A DNA stretch of 64,000 nt, taken from NCBI RefSeq assembly GCF_030812415.1, contig NZ_JAUSST010000003.1, positions 972,163 to 1,036,162 of the forward strand, read 5' to 3'. A program made the translations under genes and the position numbers. This document shows, piece after piece, positions 54,775 to 63,922 of this stretch. The notes under the pieces were generated by a model, which did no database searches, was not told the DNA's origin, and saw nothing but the letters and a program-made list of their open reading frames with translations. How positions within the stretch are numbered: the first letter of the stretch is position 1; every line of letters begins with the position of its first letter. The DNA comes from Paenibacillus harenae (GTDB lineage: Bacteria > Bacillota > Bacilli > Paenibacillales > Paenibacillaceae).

Positions 54775-55695
54775 ATGATTCATGCGAATACCGATTCGGA
54801 ATGGCTTCCTTTATACGAAGCGTTAGCGAGCCCAGTTCGATTATCGATTATCAATTTGCTGGCGAGCAATCCGATGAACGTGAAGGAGCTTGCCGAATCG
54901 CTCGGACTAAGCAGCGCAATCGTAACGATGCATGTGAAGAAGCTGGAGAAAGCGGGGCTTGTGCAGACGAAAATGGTACGAAAGCATGGCGGCACGCACA
55001 AAATATGCTCGCTCGCCGAACGGTCGATTGCGATCGAGCTGCCCCAGCCCGTGCCCGATGCGAAGAAGATGCATGAGATTAGCGTGCCGGTCGGACATTA
55101 CACGCAGTTCGAAGTACATCCGACCTGCGGCATCGCGACGGTGGATAAGACGGTCGGTCAATATGACGATCCGCGCTTCTTCCTTGAGCCTGAGCGTATG
55201 AACGCAGGCATACTGTGGTTCGGCAAAGGCTTCGTCGAATATAAGGTGCCGAATTACTTGCTGCCGGGGCAGAAGCCGCTGGCGCTTGAGATCGTGCTCG
55301 AAATCGGCTCGGAGGCTCCCGGCACCAATGAAAACTATCCGTCCGACATTTACTTTGAATTGAACGGCAAAGACATAGGCACTTGGACCAGTCCCGGCGA
55401 TTACGGCGACGTAAGAGGACGTTATACGCCATCCTGGTGGCACGACAAAGTCAATCAATACGGATTGCTTAAAGTCATCCGCATCCAAGAAGACCGAACG
55501 CTGATTGACGGCCAGCATATGTCGGACATGTCGATCGGCGAGATCGGCCTTGACCGCAACTTCTGGACATTCAGCATCGGGGTGAAGGAAGAAGCGGCCC
55601 ATGTCGGAGGCCTGACCCTCTATGGCAAAGGCTTCGGCAATTACAATCAAGATATTTTGTTCCGCGTATTCTATGAAGACGCCCGCAGCAATTGA
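54775..55695 (+). CDS. ArsR-type transcription regulator with a C-terminal sensory domain
   Basis: A 306-residue regulator. Residues ~10-85 are an ArsR-like winged helix (YEALASPVRLSIINLLASNPMNVKELAESLGLSSAIVTMHVKKLEKAGLV). The remaining ~200 residues are a beta-rich domain (ISVPVGHYTQFEVHPTCGIATVDK...AGILWFGKGFVEYKVPNYLLPGQKPLALEIVLEIGSEAP) that looks like a carbohydrate- or jelly-roll-type sensory domain. Such ArsR fusions often lie beside glycosidase genes in Paenibacillus. The ATG at 54775 has AAGGAGG; earlier in-frame ATGs are not supported. It may control abfA through the inverted repeats upstream of that gene, in response to an arabinose-derived ligand. Confidence 0.82.
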   Translation: MIHANTDSEWLPLYEALASPVRLSIINLLASNPMNVKELAESLGLSSAIVTMHVKKLEKAGLVQTKMVRKHGGTHKICSLAERSIAIELPQPVPDAKKMHEISVPVGHYTQFEVHPTCGIATVDKTVGQYDDPRFFLEPERMNAGILWFGKGFVEYKVPNYLLPGQKPLALEIVLEIGSEAPGTNENYPSDIYFELNGKDIGTWTSPGDYGDVRGRYTPSWWHDKVNQYGLLKVIRIQEDRTLIDGQHMSDMSIGEIGLDRNFWTFSIGVKEEAAHVGGLTLYGKGFGNYNQDILFRVFYEDARSN

Positions 55696-55847
55696 ATCGA
55701 GCGGCATGGAGACGGGGAACGGAAGACAGATGCTCCTATTCGCGTTGACGGGTAGGGGTTTTTCCTCATTCCATAAGGATAATAAATGCCAATTCGCGCA
55801 TAAATCGATATAATAGGAAGAGCAGCATGGAAGCGGGAGGTGCAGGA

Positions 55848-57578
55848 ATGCGTACGATGTTCTCTTTTTTGCAAAAATATAGGTTAGCGACTTCTGTGGC
55901 GCTCTTGCTTATGTTGACAGAGCTTACGGTCGAGCTGTTCCAGCCATTCATTATTTCCAAAATCATAGATAAGGGAATCGGAGCCGATAACCTGACGGTT
56001 GTTCTCCAATGGGGAGGCGTCCTGCTTGGCTGCTCGGCGCTGGCTTTCGTAGTCGGTATTATTAGCTCGTTCTATGCCTCGCATGTGAGCCAAAGCTTTG
56101 GTTACGATGTCAGAGACCGCTTGTACGAGAAGGTCCAGTCTTTTTCTTTCGCCAATTTTAACCGCTTTCCCGAATCATCCCTCATTACGCGTCTGACGAA
56201 CGATGTGATGCAGCTTCAGAATACGGTTTTCATGGGGCTGCGGATTATGCTGCGCGCGCCGCTGCTTGTGATCGGAAGCGTTGTGATGGCGTTCATCGTC
56301 CATCCGAAGCTTGCGTTGTTCCTTGCGGCAGGAATCCCGTTTCTTGGTATGTTTCTCGTATGGGTGCTGCGCAAGGGCGAGCGGCTGTTCCGCTCGGTGC
56401 AGCAACAGCTCGACGGGGTGAACGGCGTGATGCAGCAGAACTTAAGCGGCATGCGGCTTATCCGCGTGTTCGTGCGCATGAAGCATGAAGCGGCTCGATT
56501 CTCGATGTCCAGCGAGCGGCTGATGGAGAAGACGGTTGCCGCCATGAGGCTGACCGAAACAACGATGCCCATTATCTTGCTTGTTATGAATACCTGTATT
56601 CTTGCGGTGTTATGGTTCGGACACTTCGAGCTGGACAGGAGCGGGGCGAGCGTCGGCGAGGTTGTAGCGATCGTCAATTATGCGATGCGGACGACGGGCG
56701 CATTATCGATACTCTCGATGATTATCGTGAACTTCTCCCGTGCCCGCGCATCGGCTCAGCGCGTGGAAGAGGTTCTTAAGACCGATATCGATTTGCTGGA
56801 TACCGAAGACAGCGATACGGAGGCAAAGCTAAGCGCCGGCGATGTGACGTTCGAAGGCGTTTCCTTTCGTTATCCCGATACGGGAGAGCATGTATTGGAA
56901 GCGATTACGTTCGAAGCGAAGGCTGGGGATACGGTAGCTATTATGGGGGCGACCGGTTCAGGCAAGACGTCGCTTATGCAGCTTATTCCAAGATTATACG
57001 ATCTGGATGAAGGTACAATCCGTATAGACGGCATCGACAACCGGTTGCTGAAGCTCACGCAGCTTCGCGGCCAGATCGGTTACGTGCCGCAAGATATTAT
57101 GCTGTTCACGGGCACCGTCGCAGACAATATTCGCTGGGGCAAGGAAGACGCTACGCAGGAGGAGATCGTCCACGCGGCTAAGCTGGCGCAAATTCACGAC
57201 ACTATAATGAAGCTGCCGCAGCAGTATGAGACCGTAGTGGGACAGAAGGGAGTGAACTTGTCGGGAGGTCAGAAGCAGCGGCTTACGATAGCCCGCGCGC
57301 TCGTGCGAATGCCGGTCATTCTGCTGCTGGACGACAGTACGAGCGCGCTCGACGTGCAGACCGAAGCAAGGCTTCTCACGGCGCTGAAGCAGATGCATTG
57401 CACAACCTTCCTTATTACGCAGAAAATAAGCACGACGATTAGCGCCGACACGATATTGCTGCTTGATGATGGCAGACTGCTCGCGCAAGGCACGCATGAG
57501 CAATTATTGAGGAACTCCGATCTATACCGTCGGATCTATGAATCGCAGTTCGGGAAGGAGGGAGTGTCCCATGCTTAA
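55848..57578 (+). CDS. ABC exporter half-transporter 1
   Basis: A 576-residue type-IV ABC exporter subunit: six membrane helices (about 1-320) followed by an ATPase domain. Walker A is GATGSGKTS, signature NLSGGQKQRLTIARAL and Walker B VILLLDDSTSALD. The Walker B is followed by Asp in place of the usual catalytic Glu (LLLDDST), a degenerate site typical of one partner of heterodimeric exporters. The ATG at 55848 is preferred because GGAGG lies 7 bases before it. It overlaps the next gene by 8 bases. Resembles the YfiB/YheI type of multidrug exporter subunits. Confidence 0.93.
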   Translation: MRTMFSFLQKYRLATSVALLLMLTELTVELFQPFIISKIIDKGIGADNLTVVLQWGGVLLGCSALAFVVGIISSFYASHVSQSFGYDVRDRLYEKVQSFSFANFNRFPESSLITRLTNDVMQLQNTVFMGLRIMLRAPLLVIGSVVMAFIVHPKLALFLAAGIPFLGMFLVWVLRKGERLFRSVQQQLDGVNGVMQQNLSGMRLIRVFVRMKHEAARFSMSSERLMEKTVAAMRLTETTMPIILLVMNTCILAVLWFGHFELDRSGASVGEVVAIVNYAMRTTGALSILSMIIVNFSRARASAQRVEEVLKTDIDLLDTEDSDTEAKLSAGDVTFEGVSFRYPDTGEHVLEAITFEAKAGDTVAIMGATGSGKTSLMQLIPRLYDLDEGTIRIDGIDNRLLKLTQLRGQIGYVPQDIMLFTGTVADNIRWGKEDATQEEIVHAAKLAQIHDTIMKLPQQYETVVGQKGVNLSGGQKQRLTIARALVRMPVILLLDDSTSALDVQTEARLLTALKQMHCTTFLITQKISTTISADTILLLDDGRLLAQGTHEQLLRNSDLYRRIYESQFGKEGVSHA

Positions 57579-59436
57579 TCTGTTGAAGCAGCCTTTTCAA
57601 TATGAACGTCCTGAGCGACCGGCAGAGGAATCATCGGGGACGGGGGAAAAGGCGAGCGCTTCGAAGAAGAAGAAGCCGCGTGCAAAAAACGCGTCGCTTA
57701 CGCTGAAGCGTATGGCGGATTATTTGCTGCAATATAAAGGCAGGCTGTCGGCGGTCGTGGCAATGGTCGTGCTAAGCTCTGCTTTCTCGCTGCTTGGCCC
57801 GTATTTGGCAGGGAGGGCCGTTGATCGGTTTCTTATCGAACGCGATAGCGGTTTTATTGCTTTTCTCCTACTAATGGCGATTGCGTACGCTCTGCACTCC
57901 TTGACGATGTGGCTGCAAAGCGTTTGGATGATTACGATCTCGCAGCAAACGGTTTACCGGATGCGCGTACAATTGTTTAACCAACTGCATCGGCTGCCGA
58001 TTCCTTATTTCGCGAAGCGCCAGCAAGGCGAACTTATGAGCCGCGTAACGAACGACATCGAGAATGTCAGCTCTTCGCTTAACAGCTCGGTCATTCAATT
58101 GTTGTCCAGCGTTCTTCTGCTCGTAGGAACGGTATCCGTTATGCTGTCGCTGAGCCCGTTGCTCACGCTGCTCACCTTTCTTATCGTACCGCTCATGGTA
58201 TACGGGATGAAGTGGATTACGAATCAGACGGGCAAGCTGTTCAAGGCGCAGCAGCGAAATCTAGGGGATCTGAACGGTTATATAGAAGAGACGTTATCGG
58301 GCCAGCGCATCGTTAAAGCTTTCTCGCAGGAGCAGAACGTCATTGCTTCCTTCCGCCTTCGCAATGAACGGATTCGGGTATCCGGCTTCTGGGCGCAGTC
58401 CATATCGGGCTTTATACCGAAACTGATGAATGCGCTCAACAATCTCAGCTTTGCGATCGTAGCCGGCGTAGGTGCAATACTCGCGCTGGAAGGCGAAATC
58501 TCGGTTGGGGTCATCATTATTTTCGCCGAGTATGCAAGGCAATTCACGAGACCGCTGAATGATCTGGCCAATCAGTGGAACACGCTGCTGTCGGCCATTG
58601 CAGGCGCTGAACGGGTATTCGATGTCCTGGACGAGGAGGCGGAGTGCAAGGATGAGGCAGAAGCTTCCGAGCTTAAGGAAGTGAAAGGCGCGATCGACTT
58701 CGACAACGTATCGTTCTTTTATGGAGAAGGAGCACAGACGCTTAGAAGCGTCAGCTTCCAAGCTTCTCCTGGCGAGACGGTGGCATTGGTAGGTCCGACC
58801 GGAGCGGGCAAAACGACGCTGATCCAGCTGTTATGCCGTTTCTACGACGCAAGCGGCGGCCGCATCGCGATTGACGGCAACGACACGCGCGGGTTCACGC
58901 GCGAGAGCCTCCGCTCGCATATGGCTTTCGTGCTGCAAGATCCGTTCCTGTTCGAAGGAACGGTGCGAGACAATATTCGTTACGGTAGACTGGATGCAAC
59001 CGATGAAGAGATTGAACGGGCAGCGAGTCTCGCTAACGCTCATTCTTTCATTACTAGATTGCGCGGCGGATATGATGCGCAGCTTAAGTTGGACGGCAGC
59101 GGGATCAGCCAAGGCCAGAAGCAGCTGCTCGCCATTGCGAGAGCGATATTGGCTGATCCGTCTATTCTCGTGCTGGATGAAGCGACGAGCAGCATCGATA
59201 CGGTTACGGAAATAAAAATCCAGGAAGCGCTGCAGCGATTAATGAAGGGGCGTACCAGCTTCGTTATCGCTCACCGCTTGAACACAATCCAGCAGGCCGA
59301 TAAGATCGTTGTGCTGCAGGACGGCGCATTGACAGAGATCGGATCCCATGAAGAACTGCTCGAGAAAAAGGGCTTCTACAGCAAGCTGTTTAACGGACAG
59401 CTGGACAGCAGCGTGTTAAGCGGGGCACATTCCTAG
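57571..59436 (+). CDS. ABC exporter half-transporter 2
   Basis: A 621-residue partner subunit. A Lys- and Glu-rich cytoplasmic extension (about 1-45) precedes six helices and the ATPase domain. Walker A GPTGAGKTT, signature ISQGQKQLLAIARAI (SGISQGQK in place of the usual SGGQ), Walker B ILVLDEATSSID with catalytic Glu intact, and H-loop FVIAHRLNT. With subunit 1 it gives one canonical and one degenerate ATP site, the pattern of LmrCD/YfiBC/YheIH exporters. AAGGAGGGAG lies before the ATG. The cargo may be a drug, lipid or peptide; nothing nearby tells which. Confidence 0.93.
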   Translation: MLNLLKQPFQYERPERPAEESSGTGEKASASKKKKPRAKNASLTLKRMADYLLQYKGRLSAVVAMVVLSSAFSLLGPYLAGRAVDRFLIERDSGFIAFLLLMAIAYALHSLTMWLQSVWMITISQQTVYRMRVQLFNQLHRLPIPYFAKRQQGELMSRVTNDIENVSSSLNSSVIQLLSSVLLLVGTVSVMLSLSPLLTLLTFLIVPLMVYGMKWITNQTGKLFKAQQRNLGDLNGYIEETLSGQRIVKAFSQEQNVIASFRLRNERIRVSGFWAQSISGFIPKLMNALNNLSFAIVAGVGAILALEGEISVGVIIIFAEYARQFTRPLNDLANQWNTLLSAIAGAERVFDVLDEEAECKDEAEASELKEVKGAIDFDNVSFFYGEGAQTLRSVSFQASPGETVALVGPTGAGKTTLIQLLCRFYDASGGRIAIDGNDTRGFTRESLRSHMAFVLQDPFLFEGTVRDNIRYGRLDATDEEIERAASLANAHSFITRLRGGYDAQLKLDGSGISQGQKQLLAIARAILADPSILVLDEATSSIDTVTEIKIQEALQRLMKGRTSFVIAHRLNTIQQADKIVVLQDGALTEIGSHEELLEKKGFYSKLFNGQLDSSVLSGAHS

Positions 59437-59572
59437 TATCTCTCCCCTTTCCCTCGAGCCTATTAAGCTTGGAGTCGGCATACGTACAATCGATAGAGAA
59501 GCGATTGCCATACTATGACGTAGAAGCTGAACATCGCTGTACGTGAGCTAGAATAGGGAGGAATAGATAGGA

Positions 59573-60175
59573 GTGACCGATCAAGTCAATAACGTCAAGT
59601 GGCATAGTTATACGGTTACGAAGGAGCTATATAATCGAAGATTCGGGCATATGAGCGGTGTCGTATGGATCACGGGGCTGTCCGGCTCCGGCAAATCCTC
59701 TATTGCGAACGAGTTGAATACGATGCTCTATGAACGGCAAATTCATAGCGTTGTTCTGGACGGGGACAATTTGCGCTTGGGTCTGAACAAAGATTTGGGC
59801 TTCAGCAGCGAGGATCGCAGAGAGAATGTTCGTCGAACGGCAGAGGCAGCGAAGCTGTTCGTGCAGTCCGGCGCACTCGTAATCGTTGCTCTGGTCTCGC
59901 CGATCGAAGCGGATCGGGCAATGGCCAAAGCGATGTTCGAGGAAGGGGAGTTCGTCGAAGTATATGCGGATTGCCCGATCGCAGTATGCGAGCAGCGTGA
60001 TCCGAAAGGCTTGTATAAGAAAGCAAGAGCGCAGGAAATCCCCCATTTTACAGGCATCACCGCACCTTACGAGCCCCCGAGCAACCCTGATATAAGGCTC
60101 AGCTCCGATCTGTTGTCGATTAAGCAGGCGGCGGGCACGATCATGTATTATTTATTCGAGAATACAAGCGTGTAA
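59573..60175 (+). CDS. cysC: Adenylylsulfate kinase
   Basis: APS kinase of 200 residues, phosphorylating adenosine 5'-phosphosulfate to PAPS. Walker A GLSGSGKSS, the VVLDGDNLRLGLNKDLGFSSEDRRENVRR APS-binding stretch, and DPKGLYKKARAQEIPHFTGITAPYEPPSNPDI confirm it. The GTG start at 59573 lies 10 bases after GGGAGG. It stands alone, without cysD/N or sat nearby, so its APS supply comes from elsewhere. A short terminator follows. Confidence 0.95.
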   Translation: MTDQVNNVKWHSYTVTKELYNRRFGHMSGVVWITGLSGSGKSSIANELNTMLYERQIHSVVLDGDNLRLGLNKDLGFSSEDRRENVRRTAEAAKLFVQSGALVIVALVSPIEADRAMAKAMFEEGEFVEVYADCPIAVCEQRDPKGLYKKARAQEIPHFTGITAPYEPPSNPDIRLSSDLLSIKQAAGTIMYYLFENTSV

Positions 60176-60183
60176 TTGCGATT

Positions 60184-60207
60184 AAGCCGCCGATATGGCG
60201 GTTTTTT
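60184..60207 (+). terminator. Terminator after cysC
   Basis: AGCCGCC and GGCGGTTTTTT form a compact hairpin with a T run. Confidence 0.85.
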
Positions 60208-60312
60208 GCATTTAAAGTCTCAACCAGAATGAAACTAAAGCTCATAATCCAAGTATAAGAGTGTAAGTGTAAGTGGGGTTGCGAGATATGCTTTCAAGAG
60301 GAGGATGACGCG

Positions 60313-60885
60313 ATGACTACAATAGATTGCATGGAATGCGGACGAAGCAATAAGGTGGAGGCTGGCAAGCTGCTTGATGAAGTTTGCGCTCACTGCGGCA
60401 GCAAGCTGGTGGAGGAAGCCATTCCTTATGAAGTTTCCGCTAGCGAGCTGGAAGAAACGTTGCAGGCGGAGAAGCCGGACGCGGCGGCGGTTAGCGAGGT
60501 TGACGTAAATATGTGGGTCGGCAAAATCGGCGATCACGAGAAGCAAACCAAATATGTGGAGGAAGGCTTCTGGGCGAAGGTAAAGCGGTATGCGGCCAAA
60601 GTTCCTTTTGCCAGAGAGGTTGTCACGCTGTATTATTGTTCGACCGATCCGAAGACGCCGTTGTCGGCCAAAGTGACGGCAGTCGGAGCGCTTGCCTATT
60701 GGATAATGCCGATTGATTTCATTCCCGACTTCATTCCCGTAGCTGGATTTGTTGACGATGCAACCGCGGTATTGATTGCCTACAAGGCAATTAGCGGACA
60801 GATTACGGATGAGCATCGAGCGAAGGCAGAGCAGTTTTTTGTCCTCAGCAAAAATATTAAGCTTATCGATCACGGCACAAAGTAA
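60313..60885 (+). CDS. DUF1232 (YkvA-like) membrane protein with zinc ribbon
   Basis: A 190-residue protein. The N-terminus has two Cys pairs (CMECG at 6-10 and CAHCG near 26-30) that form a probable zinc ribbon. An acidic linker follows. The C-terminal half is a DUF1232/YkvA domain with KVTAVGALAYWIMPIDFIPDFIPVAGFVDDATAVLIAY, a hydrophobic hairpin likely in the membrane. Stand-alone YkvA proteins lack the ribbon. AGAGGAGG-like sequence precedes the ATG. Function is unknown. Confidence 0.85.
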   Translation: MTTIDCMECGRSNKVEAGKLLDEVCAHCGSKLVEEAIPYEVSASELEETLQAEKPDAAAVSEVDVNMWVGKIGDHEKQTKYVEEGFWAKVKRYAAKVPFAREVVTLYYCSTDPKTPLSAKVTAVGALAYWIMPIDFIPDFIPVAGFVDDATAVLIAYKAISGQITDEHRAKAEQFFVLSKNIKLIDHGTK

Positions 60886-60964
60886 GCGCGGGCAATCGTT
60901 AACCAGACTAAGGCTGCCAAGAATCCAAGCCCAGTCGTATGGCAGCCATTCATTTGACAATACC

Positions 60965-61906
60965 TTAGAACAAGCTCCAGTCTAATTGCTGCGACAGCTT
61001 CTGAAGCAGCTCAACGCCCGCGATGCTGTTCCCTTTGCGATTGAGGGATGGGCCGACGAGTCCGATGCCGTACCGACCGGGCAACATGGTAAGAATGCCT
61101 CCGGACACTCCGCTCTTGGCGGGTAAGCCTACTTGGATCGCGAATTCGCCGGACGCGTTATACATGCCGCATGTCGTCATGAACGTTTTGGCAATTTGGA
61201 CGTAACGGCGTGGAATAAGCTTCTTGCCTGACAGCGGATCCTTGCCGTTGCTTGCAAGCACAAGCGCCATCTTTGCCAAGTCGGAGCATGTGACGCTAAT
61301 CGAGCAATGCCGGAAGTAAACGTCGAGCATATCCTCTACATCTCCCTCGAGAACGCCGTTGTCTTTAAGCAAATACCCTATGGAGCGATTCAAGTTCGCC
61401 GTCTCAGATTCTGATCGGTATACATCGTAATCATAGTCAAGCGAGTCATTGCCAGCTAGCAATTGGAAGAAACGGAGTACACGCGCCGACTTGTCAAGCG
61501 AGCTCTCTCCCGCAATCAAGGATGATATGGCGATTGCCCCTGCATTGATTAGAGGATTGAAAGGAATGCCGGGCTGAACAAGCTCCAGCTTCAGCATCGA
61601 GTTGAAGTTATCTCCCGTCGGCTCCATGCCTACTTTACTGAACACGGCTTCTTCTCCATTGTCGATTAGCGCAAGGATAAGCGTGAACACCTTCGATATG
61701 CTCTGCATCGTGAACGAAAGCTCGCAGTCGCCCGCCGATACGGCGTTGCCTCGTCCGTCAAGAATATGGATGCCGAGCGCTTCAATTGGCGCTTTGGAAA
61801 GCTCGGGTATGTAGGATGCGACTTTCCCGTCGAAACAATGACGACGGCTTTCCTCTACCCATTGCGGCAGCATCTTGCGTAGCTGGTTCCATTCCTTTGT
61901 TGTCAT
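60965..61906 (-). CDS. glsA: Glutaminase
   Basis: A 313-residue glutaminase that hydrolyses glutamine to glutamate and ammonia. It is a serine-dependent beta-lactamase-like enzyme: Ser69 and Lys72 in FTMQSISKVF, then NPLINAGAIAISSLI, YFRHCSISVTCSDLAKMALVLA and AKSGVSGGILTMLPGRYGIGL, all family hallmarks. AAGGAGG lies before the ATG. It stands alone, convergent with the DUF1232 gene. Glutaminases supply ammonia or give acid resistance; with glnA also present, the cell must control both in opposite directions. Confidence 0.95.
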   Translation of the reverse strand: MTTKEWNQLRKMLPQWVEESRRHCFDGKVASYIPELSKAPIEALGIHILDGRGNAVSAGDCELSFTMQSISKVFTLILALIDNGEEAVFSKVGMEPTGDNFNSMLKLELVQPGIPFNPLINAGAIAISSLIAGESSLDKSARVLRFFQLLAGNDSLDYDYDVYRSESETANLNRSIGYLLKDNGVLEGDVEDMLDVYFRHCSISVTCSDLAKMALVLASNGKDPLSGKKLIPRRYVQIAKTFMTTCGMYNASGEFAIQVGLPAKSGVSGGILTMLPGRYGIGLVGPSLNRKGNSIAGVELLQKLSQQLDWSLF

Positions 61907-62022
61907 TGTCCGTGTCCTCCTTGTTAATCTTACAAATAGTATATGCGAAGAAAGAAACGGCTGTCGAATAGCTTCGACAGCCGTTGATCGTTTCCTATAT
62001 GATCATGATTGGATAAGCAATA

Positions 62023-63480
62023 TTAGGGCTGGGATACCGAAAGACCGAGACCTTCGGCAATGCGTTGACCGTACTCGGGATCGGCTTTATAAAAATGTCC
62101 GATCTGGCGCAACTTAATATCGTCGCGCTCAACCGGCTTCATGGCGCCGACGATCGTCTCGATCAAGCGAGCGCGCTCATCCTCGCTCATTAGGCGATAA
62201 AGGTCGCCTGCTTGCGTGTAATGATCGTGATGGTCATAGCCTACACTATCCGCGCTGCCCGATACTTCGAATGGAGCAGGCTTGTTCGAAGGCGTCTCTT
62301 GCGCGCCGCCGTAGCTGTTCGGCTCGTAGTAGATCTGCGCGCCGCCATTGCCGTCTGCCCGCATCTGGCCGTCGCGCTGGTTGTTGTTCACCGGCGAGAC
62401 AGGGCGGTTGATCGGCAGCGAGTTATGGTTAGCGCCTACGCGGTAACGATGAGCGTCGGAGTAGGCGAACAGGCGTCCTTGCAGCATTTTGTCCGGCGAC
62501 GCCTCGATGCCCGGCACGAATGATCCGGGCGAGAACGTTGCCTGCTCGACCTCGGCGAAGTAATTCTCCGGATTGCGGTCAAGTACCATACGGCCAACCT
62601 CGATCAACGGATAGTCCTTTTGCGACCATACCTTCGTTACATCGAATGGATCGAAGCGGTATGTATCCGCATCCTCCAGCGGCATGATCTGTACATACAA
62701 TTTCCATGCCGGGAAGTCGCCATTCGCGATGGCGTTGAACAAATCCTCGGTATGGTAATCCGGGTTTTCGCCGGCGATTTTGGTTGCTACTTCATTAGAG
62801 AGGTTCTGCACGCCTTGTTCGGTTTTGAAATGATATTTAACCCAGACCGCTTGTCCGTCAGCGTTCACCCACTTGAACGTGTGGCTGCCGAATCCGTGCA
62901 TATGGCGGAGCGTAGCCGGAATGCCTCGGTCGGACATGAGGATCGTTACCTGATGCAGCGATTCAGGAGATAACGACCAGAAGTCCCATACGGCGTTCGG
63001 GTTCTTGAGATGGGTTTGCGGGTGACGCTTCTGCGTATGGATGAAGTCAGGAAATTTGATCGCATCGCGAATGAAGAAAACAGGCGTATTATTGCCAACT
63101 AAGTCGTAGTTGCCCCCATCGGTATAGAACTTGACCGCGAAGCCGCGTGGATCGCGAACCGTATCGGCGGAACCCAACTCGCCGGCAACCGTTGAGAATC
63201 GGATGAACATCGGCGTTCTTTTGCCTACTTCGGAGAGGAAGTCTGCTTTCGTGTAGCTAGTCAAATCGTTCGTTACTTGGAAATAGCCGTGTGCGCCTGC
63301 GCCTTTGGCATGCACGACACGTTCGGGAACTCTCTCCCGGTTGAAATGCGCCAGCTTCTCTAACAGGTGTACATCTTGGATTAATGTCGGACCGCGCGAG
63401 CCTGCAGTCATTGAGTTTTGATTGTCTCCGACCGGAGATCCCCAGCTAGTTGTAAGCTTGTTGTTGTTTTCAGTACTCAT
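62023..63480 (-). CDS. katA: Heme catalase (clade 3)
   Basis: A 485-residue monofunctional catalase that destroys H2O2. His57 in [13 protein letters not shown] is the distal catalytic His, [29 protein letters not shown] and the Asn in [14 protein letters not shown] follow, and the proximal heme Tyr lies in [17 protein letters not shown]. The length indicates a small-subunit clade 3 enzyme like Bacillus KatA. The ATG at 63480 lies 9 bases after GAGGTG; an earlier in-frame ATG is too close to it. A PerR box upstream indicates peroxide induction. Confidence 0.97.
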   Translation of the reverse strand: MSTENNNKLTTSWGSPVGDNQNSMTAGSRGPTLIQDVHLLEKLAHFNRERVPERVVHAKGAGAHGYFQVTNDLTSYTKADFLSEVGKRTPMFIRFSTVAGELGSADTVRDPRGFAVKFYTDGGNYDLVGNNTPVFFIRDAIKFPDFIHTQKRHPQTHLKNPNAVWDFWSLSPESLHQVTILMSDRGIPATLRHMHGFGSHTFKWVNADGQAVWVKYHFKTEQGVQNLSNEVATKIAGENPDYHTEDLFNAIANGDFPAWKLYVQIMPLEDADTYRFDPFDVTKVWSQKDYPLIEVGRMVLDRNPENYFAEVEQATFSPGSFVPGIEASPDKMLQGRLFAYSDAHRYRVGANHNSLPINRPVSPVNNNQRDGQMRADGNGGAQIYYEPNSYGGAQETPSNKPAPFEVSGSADSVGYDHHDHYTQAGDLYRLMSEDERARLIETIVGAMKPVERDDIKLRQIGHFYKADPEYGQRIAEGLGLSVSQP

Positions 63481-63526
63481 AAACATAATCACCTCATTAG
63501 AATAATATGGAAGCGCTACAATACCT

Positions 63527-63554
63527 ATGATACAGGCTCATAGCAGAAAATCAA
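63527..63554 (-). promoter_or_regulatory. Promoter of katA
   Basis: On the minus strand TTGATT (63549-63554), 16 bases, TATCAT (63527-63532). Confidence 0.5.
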
Positions 63555-63561
63555 TATCATT

Positions 63562-63576
63562 TTGTAATTATTATAA
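63562..63576 (-). promoter_or_regulatory. PerR box upstream of katA
   Basis: TTGTAATTATTATAA matches the PerR consensus TTATAATNATTATAA at all but one position. It lies immediately upstream of the -35 hexamer. Confidence 0.8.
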
Positions 63577-63687
63577 AAATTAATGTAGAGCAGCTAGCAC
63601 ACAAGTTCATATGTATTCTTCAGACTTCGATTGTATGTACGACAAATAATTCTATCGATTCGAGTAGAGGAACAATTACATTTAATC

Positions 63688-63716
63688 TTGACACTACTAT
63701 ATTGAAGCTTTACAAT
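63688..63716 (+). promoter_or_regulatory. rRNA operon promoter P1
   Basis: TTGACA (63688-63693), 17 bases, TACAAT (63711-63716), on the plus strand towards the window's right edge. Confidence 0.6.
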
Positions 63717-63832
63717 AACTCAGGGCAAGCGAAATACTCGATTTTACACATGCTAGTATAGTATGGATGCGAGAAAAGATTGGATGAAATAACCGAGTTG
63801 AAAAGTAATTTTAAAAAAGTTTATAAAAATGC

Positions 63833-63862
63833 TTGACCCAGATAGACTAGCCATGGTATATT
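63833..63862 (+). promoter_or_regulatory. rRNA operon promoter P2
   Basis: TTGACC (63833-63838), 18 bases, TATATT (63857-63862), followed by a leader with boxA. The region upstream (63790-63832) is A/T-rich, as expected for an UP element. Confidence 0.75.
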
Positions 63863-63908
63863 CTAATTCCGGACGAGAGAAACAAACGCCGGACATGAAA
63901 GAAAAGAT

Positions 63909-63922
63909 TGTTCTTTGAAAAC
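63909..63922 (+). promoter_or_regulatory. boxA-like antitermination site of an rRNA leader
   Basis: TGTTCTTTGAAAAC, then TGAACAACGAGCG, is the leader sequence found before 16S genes in Bacillus and Paenibacillus. The window ends at AGCAAGTCAA, before the mature 16S start; no rRNA sequence is included. Confidence 0.85.

Noticed and set aside
60912..60947. GGCTGCC/GGCAGCC hairpin between the DUF1232 gene and glutaminase
   Set aside because: Stem of only 7 bp with a 22-base loop and no T run; too weak to list as a terminator.
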